A DNA stretch of 40,287 nucleotides from Zygnema circumcarinatum (taxonomy: Eukaryota; Streptophyta; Zygnematophyceae; Zygnematales; Zygnemataceae): positions 781,130 through 821,416 of the forward strand of contig CM074812.1 of assembly GCA_037447605.1 (NCBI GenBank), read 5' to 3'. The notes below the pieces were generated by a model. It worked only from the letters and a program-made list of their open reading frames with translations. It was not told where the DNA came from and did not search any database. The translations under genes were made by a program, and so were the position numbers. Shown one piece after another: positions 1-10,310 of the stretch (position 1 is its first letter; every line of letters starts with the position of its first letter).

Positions 1-250
1 GACTGTCGTATAGTGAGATTTCATCACTTCCTTATTCATTAGAAATGCAGTTGATGCCTCTTAATGTGATGAAAATGCGAACTCAGATAAGCCTCCTTGA
101 TCCCGATAATGATTGAAGTTTGCGAACTCAATATGGATGGGAATAGCAGACATGGTGTGAGACATATTTACATATTTACATTTTAGTCTTATTTAGACTC
201 GCCCAGATCAGCACTACTCATGCTCTGACTGAATTTATCCGAATCTTTTC
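1..250. other. left-edge non-coding segment beyond the ATAD2-like gene
   Basis: No coding segment is recognisable here. On the minus strand it follows the last exon of the ATAD2-like gene, so it is either that gene's 3' UTR and flank or the start of a further intron. No canonical AATAAA polyadenylation signal was seen in the sense direction. The ambiguity arises because the apparent stop codon at 251-253 lies inside a good splice-donor match (AG then GTAAGA). Confidence 0.4.
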
Positions 251-3200
251 TTACCTTCTTAGCGATTTGGCCCAGCACGCAACATCATCTTCCAAAGCCG
301 CCGCTTGTGCAAAGAGAGGATGGTAGAGACAAGCTCTTGCCACTCTCCCTCCCTCCCACTCCCCTTGGAGTCTCTCACTCGCTTCTCTCCCTCTCACTGC
401 CTCTCTCACCCCTCGACAAACAGTCCTTACGGCTGTCAAGAGCATCTCTCCGCTCTGATATCCTCCATAGACTGAAATCAATCCCACAGCAGCTAATCCT
501 CTAGCCCATTGTACCTCCTCTTCATACTCGTTTCCTCCACTCTTCGTCTTCTCCTCTCTCTCTCTCTCACCTTCACTCAGACACCCGCTCTCTCCCACAG
601 CACCTTCTACCGCAACATCCTTCCCCACATTCAAGCTGTCGTCACCTTCTCTCTCCCCACCTTCAACATTCCCTTGAATAACATCATCCCCCACTGAATC
701 ACTTCTATTTTTTGCCTCGTCCTTCTCCTTTACATGATCATTATTTGGAAAGTGGAGAATTCTCCCTTCCCTCTTCGGAAGACAATCCATAGCAGAAAGC
801 TTTTTTGCATCTCCCATTTCGACTGCAGCAGGAGAGGGAGACCTAAACCCCACTCCTTTAACAGGGGGCGCTCTAACAATTGGACCTACTTTGAACCGTG
901 AGCTCGACCTACGGAGACCTGCCAGGTGGCGGCTTGTGATAAGCTGTAGGCCGCACCATGCTAATGCACCTCTCAATGCTCTCTCTTCCACAGTGCGAGG
1001 AATACTGACAGAGGGAGGGGTGGCAATACTCTTGACCTCTTCATTCACAATATCTGTTGAAGGAAATTGGGGTTCAAATGGGGTATATGGTAAGGACCCC
1101 TTGTTTGACACAGTTTTTACAAGCTGAGAATCTTTAGCTGCTACATATTCCGACTCTAACAGTCGTCTCTCTCTCCCTCTCACACTCATCGACCCTCTTT
1201 CGATGAATTGACGAGGAGGTGGGGCAGCCCCTTCATCAGAACTGGAGGAGCATTCATTGTTCAAATCTTGACTTTCCCAGAACCTTCCAGAACCCATCTT
1301 CAAATCATAAAGAATTCTGTCAGGGAAAAACATCTCCTGCTCTGTACTACAAGGAAAGCTCGAATTCCCAACATCTTGCCTTTCCTTAAATGGATGGCCA
1401 TCACTTATCTGTGGCTGTACTCTCTCCTCCCTCCCCTCTCCCCTCTCTTTCTCACCCACACTCCCACCTCCGTTATCAAGAAAGGACTTTTCAAGTTCCT
1501 CAACATGTTTTTGCTCTTGGTTAGCTGACTTAGTCTGATCCCATGTTTCACTATTAGCTATTTCTTCTCCCTTTCCTCCACATTCCTCTCTCCCATGTGT
1601 TCCCTTCTCTCCCTGTTTGGCCATAATTCCATTTCTTTGAAACCCATTGCTGTTCTCTCCTCCTCTCACATCAGCAGAGACCCTTTCCTCCCTCCTCTTC
1701 ACAAACCACATAGAGAATCGTGCTGCTATAACATGCGAAATCTCTCGAGCTGAAGAAACTTTTGCTAAAACTATCTTTTCTTCACTTAGAGGAGGCAATT
1801 CCATCCAAAGGCGAGGGATTGCCCCAGAATGTACAAAAAACTGCTGCTTATTTTCTCCTTCTCTATCTCGCCTTCCCAGAAAAGACAATGTACTTAGTCC
1901 TGCTTTTCGACCAGGTTCTTCTTTAGGATAAGGAGGACCCACTTTGCAGAACTGTGTGCTTATTGGCTCCTGGGATTCAGAGAAGTAGGAGAGGACGTCA
2001 GCTGGCAAATCCCTCCCTGACACGTGGCAGGTTGCCTGCATGCACCACAAACCCTAAAAAGTCTCAGAGACCCTTAAAGGGCAGAAGTAGCAATAGGACT
2101 GATAGAAAGGAAGCAAGATATGAGATATTCAAGAAAGATAAACAAGTCCAAAAGAAAAAAGGAATAATGTGAAGGCAGAATTTTTGTACCACAATATATA
2201 GGGGCCGATCCACGGGCAAGTTTCTGATTTGCTGAATGAATATTTTCCACTCAACAGAAACCATCTCAATCTCCTTCGATTTTTTCCCTTTCTCTACCTC
2301 TATCTCTTCATCCTCCCTTACATTCTGAAGTTTCTGCCCTCCCTCTTCACCTTCCCCATCATCCTCCATATCTGTCTCCATATGCATGTTCATCTCCATT
2401 GACATTTTGTCACCTGTCAGCATTCCTCTCATCCCATTTCTCCCTTGACCAAAGCTTGCTGGTTGGTCATTAGTCAAAGATTTTCCAACGGGCAGAATGG
2501 AAGGGTTACTTTCCCGGACCGTTTTCTTTCTGTCAATTTCCTGAACTCCGTCCCCTTCCCCTGCCGGCAAATTCAAGTTCAACTGCTGCGGTCGACAGCG
2601 GGCAGATTTTGTTCCTGAAAAAAGACGGCTCTCCTCTTTCTCGCATTCTGTCGAATGGTGAATTGCCACGTCAGCATTTGTTGAGGGTTCAGCCACCTCT
2701 TCAGCTCGGCAGACCGCCCATGTTTCGACACGTGGCATGAAGAGGATGCAGGGGGCGCTGCGACGTGCGTCCTCTGTCAAAAGAGAGAGAGAGTGGAAGG
2801 GGCGGGTCAGAGAGAGCGAGAGAGAGAGCGAGTGAGAGAGAGGGAGTGAGTGAGAGTAAGAGAGGGAGAGAGCGAGTGAGAGAGAGGGAGTGAGTGAGAT
2901 TAAGAGAGGGAGAGAGAGCGCGTGAGAGAGAGGGAGTGAGTGAGAGTAAGAGAGGGAGAGAGAGCGAGTGAGAGCGAGTAAGAGAGAGAGAGAGCGAGTG
3001 AGAGAGAGGGAGTGAGTGAGAGTAAGAGAGGGAGAGAGCGAGTGAGAGAGAGGGAGTGAGTGAGAGAGAGGGAGTGAGTGAGAGTAAGAGGGAGAGAGAG
3101 CGAGTGAGAGAGAGGGAGTGAGTGAGAGTAAGAGAGGGAGAGAGAGCGAGTGAGAGAGAGGAGTGAGTGAGTGAGAGTAAAAGAGGGAGAGAGAGCGAGT

Positions 3201-6200
3201 GAGAGTTAGGGGGTGAGTGAGAGTAAGAGAGGGAGAGAGAGCGAGCCGCATAGGCAAATGTTTACTAATATTTAAAGACTAATGTTGCTCACCTATGATA
3301 TGGCTTAACCCAACAGCACCATCTCCCCCCCCCTCCAGCAACATGCTGGGAAGGTTGAGAGTCTTTACTGTAGCCACTCCCTCCATAGCCTGTAGCAAAG
3401 CAGCCCCCACCTGCATCTGTCCACAGTTTGACCCCCCACTAAGCAGAACCCTGAACCCTCTGCCGATACTTCCTCCAAGTATGCCCTTCCCCATATCAAA
3501 CCCCTTCTCCTCCTCGCTCGCACTTTCGCAATTCTCTTCAATGATGTTTTTCTTATGATAGCTTTCAATATGCTTCCGTTGCCCCTCCGCTACATTCATC
3601 TGTGCGTTTGAATGGTGGACCCCATTTGCCCCCACTTTGTATCCTTTTGCCATGCTTTCCACTCTCTCCCCATCTCCCACACTCCCTTCCACGAGTCCTG
3701 CCTTTTGCAGTGCACTCAAAGCCATAAGAGAGAGCTGCTGCTCAACCTCCTCTGAACCCATCTCACAGTCACTACTGCCAATGCTCTCCATCTTTTGGAG
3801 CAGAGATAGACAGACTTGGGCTGCAGGTGGCGGCAATATAACTCCACTTTTTTCATGTATTTCAAGAAGAATCTTTGCCAAAGGATCAGCTAGCAAAGGG
3901 CCCAAATATTCAGGCAGACCTCCCACCGTTGTCTCCTTCAAAGCTGCAGCAGAATGTCGCTTAGAGCATGGATTCGGAGCATCTTTCAATGCAGCTGCCC
4001 AATCTGAAGGTGACACTTGTACTTGCATGAAAAGTGGCAGCTTTCCCATGTTTTTCTGTGACAAAGGTCCTGAATTATTGACTTCTCTCTTCAATAAACC
4101 CTCTCCCCTCTCTCCCTCCTTTTCCTCCTGCAGCTTTCTGGCTAACTCTCCCCCTGTGAGACTCTTTCCAAGAGGGTGCATCTTCCTTAGCCCAGCCATG
4201 GCTGCTGCTGAACAAAGGGCCCTCAAATCAGCTCCTGCAAAGCCAACTGTTGCTTTGGCAATGGCAGCAATGAGCTTCTGAGAAGGAGGAAAGGGCCAAG
4301 TTTTCGTATGCAGTTTGAGAATCTCAGCTCTATCAGCAGTAGATGGCAATGGAAAGTGAATTTCTCTGTCAAATCTACCCGGTCTTCGGAGTGATGGGTC
4401 TATAGCAGAAAGTCGATTTGTTGCTCCAATTACTACTACAGAGCCCCTAGAATAGAGACCATCCATTAGGGCTAAAAGGGTGCTAACTACTGAAGCTTGA
4501 GTCTGATCTTCATGCCGACCAGTGCGAACAGGGGCAAGTCCGTCAATCTCGTCAAAGAAGATGATGGAAGGTTGGTTTTCCTCTGCCACCTGAAAGAAGG
4601 TCAGGAAAACTGCGGCCATATTCAGTTGGACCAGGCAGAGTTTGGAATCCTGACTTCTCCAAAAAAAAAAAAAAAAAAAATGGCGAATTGAAAAATATAA
4701 TAGATCTAAGAATTCTGTGAGAATGTCATATATATATCTGTATGGAGGCTAATTCCACCCCTTCTTCTCAACTCAGTACCCCTCAGAAGTGAAGAGTCTA
4801 TGGGAGGTAGTGTCCTTGGAAGTTAGAAGCAAAGGTTTTCACAGAGTTAGCAAAAGGATGGTAAGACATTAGGAGATATGGAAAATCAAATTCTATGTTC
4901 TGAAAAAGGAGCAAACGTTAGCCGAGCCGGGAGTTGAACCCGGAACCTGTCCGATGCTAGTGGACATGCACTACCACTAAGCTACCCAGCCATAGCAAAG
5001 TCTCTCTCTCAACTCAGTTGAATGAACGTGAAACCCCCTCTCCAATTCACTAATTGAGAGTAAGAACTCAATCTCGACTAGCCATCAACAAGATCAACAA
5101 GATGGAGGTCAAACTTGGAGGAGGCTAATGCAGGACACTAAGTGAATGAAGGCTCAGAGCAAGAAATTTCAGTAGGGTAGTAACCCCCAATTCGCCTTCA
5201 CCTCTAGTGCAGCATGCATGCATGAATGCATGCATATCTTTTGTTGGGTAAGAGGCAGGAATACCTTAAGTATGATACGATTGAGTAAGACAGAATCTCC
5301 TGGACCTTGTTAACATGCTCATTGGAATAAACAATCTGCTTACGTGACAGCCGTACTCAGTTCTTGCTAGTGAACAAGTCTACAGAATGCTTTCTTTCAT
5401 CCTGCTCCTTCAGCTAAAGATTGCTCACTTTGCCAAAAAGTCGTTAACCGCACTTAATTCCTTCGTTTGGTACAAACAGCAAGACGATAACAGTGGCATC
5501 TACGAACAAATAACTTTCAGCCGTTACATGCAGTTGAATCCCTTCAGAGTTTTCCATTGAACTGACCTGAAACAGCAGCCGCAGTTGCCGTTCTGCATCT
5601 CCAACATATTTCCCAAGACAGTCTGCTCCATTCCTCGCAAAGAAGGCAACTTGGCGAGACCCCTTTGCACACTCTTGAGCAAGGGCTTTGGCAACAAGGG
5701 TTTTACCAGTCCCGGGAGGTCCATATAGGAGCACCCCTCTTGGAGGGGTAATGTTTCTACCTTCAAAAAACTCCGGATAAAGGAGAGGCAAAGTCACCAT
5801 TTCTTTCAAAGATTCGACAACATTCCTCAGACCTGCTACGGAATTCCAACCACTGCAGTCCTTAGACTCAAAACAGGGAAAGTTTGGTCTTGTGCTACTA
5901 CTACCCTTCTTTGAAATCACTTTATCGTGATGTTGTTCACCTTTTCCACTTCCTTCCCCTTCCTTTCCAACATGTGCAGCTTCCGTCCCTTCATCACATG
6001 CTTGCTGCTTTGATTCACTGCCTCTATGCTTGCCAGATGCTTCTTCTACATGCTCCACTCTCTTCTCGCCTTCAGCATTTCTATTTTCGTAATCCACTTC
6101 TTCAACCCTTTGCCTCTTTCTGACATTAGCAATACTTTCACTCCCGTTCATTAAACGATGTATTCTCCGACGTTGGCCCCACCATGGACCCCTTTCCTTC

Positions 6201-9200
6201 AGCCAAACATCCCATTTCCCACCCAAGTTCCATTGTTTCTCCTCATCCATCCATCTCATTTCAAACTCCATCTCATTCCCCTGCTGCCTACTATCCAATT
6301 TCTCTCCCTGCCCTCTCCATCTCTTCACTCCTCTAGCATAACCGTTTCTCCTCTCTACGCTCCTCCAACCATCTACCACATTACTCGTCCCACATTCTTT
6401 CCCTCTCAACTGTCTATTAACCCCACATGCTCTCCCTCTTTCTCTACCTCCCCCTCCAAGTATGACTGGCACAAGTCGAGCTAAGTCCCTATCCAATCTC
6501 CGCTGCTGCCTCTTCCTAAAGTCTTCATCATCTCCTGCTGCTTCTGCCCTCCTCTCCTCCACTTCCAAGTCCTTAGCCGCTGCTGCAGCTGCAGCAACCC
6601 TCCTTTCGGCTATAATACGTACAAGTTTCCGTACATTCTCTCCTCCATGCATGGTGGGAAATCGTGCTAGCTGAGCCCATAATGTGAGGGGTCGCTTTCT
6701 TTTGCGAGGGAAATGCTTCTTCTGATGCTCTTGACATGTGAGAAGGTATTTGTCATGATCAAACAGACAGCCTTCAAGACGGCCACATGGCTGTCATTCA
6801 AACCAAATGCAACAGAATACAGTAGAGGATGAGTGAAGGAACACCATTCAAAGTATTGGATCTTAAAAGTTACACAGTGCTAATACTAATGTATGAAGTA
6901 TATATATATGTATACATATGTGTATACATATACTTATATGTATATGTAGTATATATATATGTGTATGTATGTATGAAGTGCGTTCGTTCGTGAAAGCCCC
7001 AACCTATGTGGCTCAACAAACGAAGACCTGGCGACCAAAGATTCTCACTTTGTGGTCCTTCAAGTCCACAGCAAACACAACAACTAGTTGCAAGTTCCCG
7101 CCATCACTCTCGAGGATTGCAAAGCCCTCTGTCCTTTTCAACCTTTAGAAAACCCGCCTCCCTCTCTCCCTGTGCCTCCCTCCCTCGCTGTGTCTCCCTC
7201 CCTCTCCCTCTCTCTAAGAGCTGTGAGGTACACCTACGAGGTGATACGTTCGCGGGCAGCGGTCCACGTGGCAGCCCAGCGTGGCTCCCCGCATTCCGCA
7301 GCGCGTGCACCGCAGGTTGCGTCCTCTGCGCGCGGCGGCCCGCACGTGCCGGAGCTGGCCGACGCCGCAGAAGTAGACCTGCAAAACAGAACAGAACAGG
7401 ACAGTAATCAAGCAGCAGATCATTAATCAGCACGTTATTAAGCAGCACTCTGCTAAGACTCAGCAATGGCCCTCGGTTTACAGCTAAGGTTATGCTGGGG
7501 ATGAGGCTAGAGAAAGAGTTTGGGTTAGAGTTGTGATAGGGTTAGGGTTAGGGTTAGGATTAGGGTTAGGGTTAGGGTTAGGGTTAGGGTTAGGGTTAGG
7601 GTTAGGGTTAGGGTTAGGGTTAGGGCTAGGGTTAGGGTTAGGGTTAGGGTTAGGGTTAGGGTTAGGGCAAGAGTTAGGCTAAGGTTCCTGTTAGTTCTAG
7701 AGTTCGGATTACTTAGAATTGAGTTCACAGTTTTGGTTAATGCTGCGGCTATGGCTGACACCACGCTTAGCGATGAGATTAGGGTTACGAACAGAATCAG
7801 GATAAGGGTTAGGGTTAGGGTTGTGAAGACAGTAACGTAGGGCTACGACTAGAGGGTTAGGGTTACAGCTCAGTTACGGTGAAGCCTGGGGCTGTTGTTA
7901 GAGTGAAAGTTAGCTTCGAGCGAAGGTTAGGGTTGAATATAATCTGTTAGCTTAGGGCTAGGGTTAGGATTAGGTTAAGGCTTAACATTAGAGTCGGGGT
8001 TGGGCTTGACTAGGGTTAGGGTCAGGTTAGGGTTGGGGTGAATATAAGGCTTAGGATTAGGGTTGGGATGAGGGTAAGACTTAGGGTTAGGATTAGGGTT
8101 TAGGGTTAGCCATAGGGTTAGCTATAGAATCAAAACTAGGATAAGTGCTCGGTCGCTTCTGCATTGCTGATAAGTAGAGCCTTTAGCGTTGGAACATGAA
8201 AAGCTCCGCACTGTCCGCTACACCCTAAACCCCCAACCCTAACCCCAACCCTAATCCCAAACCCTACCCCCAAATCCTGAACCCTTCACCCTAACCCTAA
8301 CTCCAACCCTAATCCCAAACCCTACCTCCAAATCCTGAACCCTTCACCCTAACCCTAACCCCAACCCTAATCCCAAACCCTACCTCCAAATCCTGATCCC
8401 TTAACCCTAAACCTCCAACCCTAGTCCCAAACCCTACCCCCAAACCCTGAACACCAACCCTAACCCCAACCCTAATCCCAAACCCTACCCCCAAACACTG
8501 AACACCAACCCTAATCAGCAACCCTAATCCCAAACCCTTCCCCAAAACCCTGAACACCAACCCTAACCCCCAACCCTAATCCCAAACCCTACCCCCAAAT
8601 CCTGAACCCTTCACCCTAACCCTAACCCCAACCCTAATCCCAAACCCTACCTCCAAATCCTGAACCCTTCACCCTAACCCTAACCCCAACCCTAATCCCA
8701 AACCCTACCTCCAAATCCTGATCCCTTAACCCTAAACCTCCAACCCTAGTCCCAAACCCTACCCCCAAACCCTGAACACCAACCCTAACCCCAACCCTAA
8801 TCCCAAACCCTGAACACCAACCCTAACCCCAACCCTAATCCCAAACCCTACCCCCAAACACTGAACACCAACCCTAACCCCCAACCCTAATCCCAAACCC
8901 TACCCCCAAACACTGAACACCAACCCTAATCAGCAACCCTAATCCCAAACCCTTCCCCAACCCTAATCCCAAACCCTACCTCCAAATCCTGATCCCTTAA
9001 CCCTAAACCTCCAACCCTAGTCCCAAACCCTACCCCCAAACCCTGAACACCAACCCTAACCCCAACCCTAATCCCAAACCCTACCCCCAAACCCTGAACC
9101 CAACCCTAACCCCCAACCCTCCCAAAACCCCCAAACACAACCCTAACCAGCAACCCTAATCCCAAACCCTACCCCCAAACACTGAACACCAACCCTAACC

Positions 9201-10007
9201 AGCAACCCTAATCCCAAACCCTTCCCCAAAACCCTGAACACCAACCCTAACCCCCAACCCTAATCCCAAACCCTACCTCCAAATCCTGATCCCTTAACCC
9301 TAAACCTCCAACCCTAGTCCCAAACCCTACCCCCAAACCCTGAACACCAACCCTAACCCCAACCCTAATCCCAAACCCTACCCCCAAACACTGAACACCA
9401 ACCCTAACCAGCAACCCTAATCCCAAACCCTACCCCCAAACACTGAACACCAACCCTAACCAGCAACCCTAATCCCAAACCCTTCCCCAAAACCCTGAAC
9501 ACCAACCCTAACCCCCAACCCTAATCCCAAACCCTTCCCCCAAACCCTTTTCCCTCAACCTTAAACCCGGAGTACCTCGGGGCTCCAGATGGCGCACTCC
9601 CGATGCACCCACACGCCCGCCACGCCGATCCTCTCGCTCAGAGGGCCGAGCAGCGGCCCGAGCCAGCCCGGCCCGTCGGTGAACCCCGAGTCGTGCTCCA
9701 TGTGCTGCCACGTGTCCCTGCCCTGCGCCTGCCCCGTCTCCCTGCTCTCACCATGGCCCTGCGGCGGATGGAGTAGCTCCCATGGCGGCTCTCCGTCGGC
9801 CCCGCCGCCGCAGAAGCCGCAACACGGGCCCACCGGGGAGAGGCTGCCAGCTCGACGCCCTGAACCCTCGCTCGCCTTCTCTAGGGCTTTAGGCCTGGAT
9901 GCCACATTCACAGCTACCTCCCTGTCCCCATCAACCTTCTCCTCCTCCTCCTCCTTCTCCGCCTTCTCCTCCTGCTGCTCCGAAACCGCTGCCACTCCCG
10001 TCGCCAT
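251..10007 (-). CDS. ATAD2-like AAA ATPase with extended PHD finger, six exons
   Basis: Exons by hand: 10007-9576, 7378-7238, 6790-5567, 4589-3293, 2773-2190, 2035-251. All junctions are GT/AG and in frame; as read it encodes about 1,820 aa. An acidic N-terminus precedes an extended PHD finger (residues about 62-213): C63/C66 and VHRECAIWSPE in exon 1, CTRCGMRGATLGC in exon 2, then GCLFDH and CQEH in exon 3. After a basic, alanine-rich linker comes a canonical AAA domain with Walker A GPPGTGKT (548-555), Walker B FFDEID (610-615) and sensor/arginine-finger region GATNR...RRPGRFDRE. A second AAA domain is degenerate. This matches plant ATAD2-like proteins such as Arabidopsis At3g15120, presumed nuclear and chromatin-bound. 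I see no bromodomain, as expected for the plant type. The start ATG has G at +4. The end is uncertain: TAA at 251 overlaps a plausible splice donor. Intron 1 is full of telomere-like repeats. Confidence 0.9.
2774..3292 (-). repeat. intron 4 of the ATAD2-like gene, GA-rich minisatellite
   Basis: The 519 bp intron between exons 4 and 5 consists mostly (about 2785-3245) of a GA-rich tandem repeat on the plus strand, with a unit near 44-46 bp built from GAGTGAG, GAGGGAGTGAGTGAG and AGTAAGAGAGGGAG blocks. In the sense direction it is a long polypyrimidine tract ending at the acceptor TTTTGACAG. It splits the degenerate second AAA domain between its Walker-A-like and Walker-B-like parts. Confidence 0.85.
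4590..5566 (-). other. intron 3 of the ATAD2-like gene
   Basis: This 977 bp intron separates the end of the Walker A half (LRLLFQ) from the Walker B half (VAEENQPSIIFFDEID). The joined reading LLFQ-VAEENQPS is the expected family sequence, which fixes both splice sites. The intron holds a tRNA-like sequence (4919-4991), an A-run on the plus strand near 4661-4680 and a CATGCATG-type palindromic stretch at 5213-5234. I see no other coding potential. Confidence 0.8.
4919..4991 (-). tRNA. tRNA-like sequence or degenerate tRNA, loop AGC (Ala-like)
   Basis: Read on the minus strand it has the length (72 nt plus discriminator A) and parts of a tRNA. The seven-base acceptor strands pair (GGCTGGG with CTCGGCT, three G-U pairs). 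The A box is TAGCTTAGTGG. The T arm is perfect: CCGGG, loop TTCAACT, CCCGG. The B box GGTTCAACTCC has one departure from GGTTCGANTCC. The anticodon arm is irregular: TGTCC pairs perfectly with GGACA around a nine-base loop, or a seven-base loop CTAGCAT presents AGC (alanine) with one stem mismatch. The D stem also has a T-T mismatch. It may be a pseudo-tRNA or the head of a SINE. It sits inside intron 3 of the ATAD2-like gene, on the same strand. Confidence 0.55.
6791..7237 (-). other. intron 2 of the ATAD2-like gene with TA/TG-rich palindromic tract
   Basis: This 447 bp intron lies within the extended PHD finger, between RTYHL and PCGRLEGC. Positions about 6898-6975 form an alternating TATATG/TACATA tract that could adopt cruciform or hairpin structure. 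The rest is unremarkable apart from CT-rich sequence near 7160-7215, just downstream of the splice donor on the sense strand. Confidence 0.75.
7539..8135 (+). repeat. telomere-like array, TTAGGG orientation (left arm)
   Basis: The dense core is 7539-7667. It has eleven perfect uninterrupted TTAGGG units at 7560-7625, one CTAGGG, then six more perfect units at 7632-7667. From about 7790 to 8135 the motif continues in decayed form (TTAGGG, TTGGGG, TAGGGC and similar, interrupted by unique sequence). The unit is the six-base form, not the seven-base TTTAGGG usual in most plants. The array is entirely inside intron 1 of the ATAD2-like gene, whose pre-mRNA would carry its complement, CCCUAA. Confidence 0.95.
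8136..8220. other. non-repetitive spacer between opposed telomere-like arms
   Basis: About 85 bp of sequence without the telomere motif separates TTAGGG-orientation repeats on the left from CCCTAA-orientation repeats on the right. It resembles no gene or element I recognise. It marks where repeat orientation switches. Confidence 0.7.
8221..9560 (-). repeat. degenerate telomere-like higher-order repeat, CCCTAA orientation (right arm)
   Basis: About 1.34 kb built from variants of CCCTAA, CCCTAAA, CCCCAA, CCCAAA and CCCTGAA. The variants form short blocks of roughly 50-57 bp, for example units starting CCCAACCCTAATCCCAAACC. These blocks form a larger repeat: the landmark GATCCCTTAACCCTAAACC starts at 8395, 8720, 8991 and 9288, giving spacings of 325, 271 and 297 bp. 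It fills the 5' part of intron 1 of the ATAD2-like gene and ends only about 15 bp from the exon 1 splice donor. In the gene's sense direction it reads as TTAGGG-like repeats. Confidence 0.9.
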
Positions 10008-10029
10008 CCAGCGGAGCGCGGGGCTGAGA

Positions 10030-10310
10030 GGCCCTGAACCCTAACCCTAAGCCCTAAACCCTAAACTGTACACCCTACACCCTGAACCCTAAACCCAAAA
10101 CCATGAAGCCTAAACCCCACACCCTACACCCTAAACCCTGCACCCTAAACCCTAAACCCTAAACCTTATACCCTACACCCTGAACCCTGAACCCTAAACC
10201 CGAAACCCTCTACTCTAAACCCTACACCCTAAACCCTGAACCCTAAACCTTGAACCCTAAGCCTTAAACCCTAAACCCTGAACTTCCCCGGGCGACCCTG
10301 AACCCTAGAA
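10030..10310 (-). repeat. telomere-like repeats upstream of exon 1 of the ATAD2-like gene
   Basis: CCCTAAACCCTAAACC-type repeats, mainly the seven-base plant form with CCCTACA, CCCTGAA and CCCTGCA variants, begin about 25 bp upstream of the start codon at 10007. Exon 1 therefore lies between two arrays of the same orientation. This stretch would be the gene's 5' UTR or core promoter. Isolated telo-boxes (AAACCCTAA) are common near plant transcription starts, but an array of this length is not. Confidence 0.9.

Noticed and set aside
251-2035. Bromodomain in the C-terminus of the ATAD2-like protein
   Set aside because: I looked for the bromodomain helices and acetyl-lysine Asn region and found none; plant members of this type also lack it.
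5213-5234. CATGCATG palindromes as RY seed-promoter elements
   Set aside because: They lie deep within intron 3 of the ATAD2-like gene and look like a short microsatellite; no reason to assign promoter function.
7525-7764. Open frame of Leu/Thr repeats on the minus strand
   Set aside because: A six-base repeat necessarily gives endless dipeptide frames; it lies within an intron and in telomere-like DNA.
8309-8560. Gly/Val-rich open frame in the right telomere-like arm
   Set aside because: It is the translation of CCCTAA-like repeats with no family resemblance.
7539-10310. A true chromosome end or active telomere
   Set aside because: Unique, conserved genes continue in both directions and one gene spans the array, so it is interstitial; misassembly remains possible and is raised in the findings.
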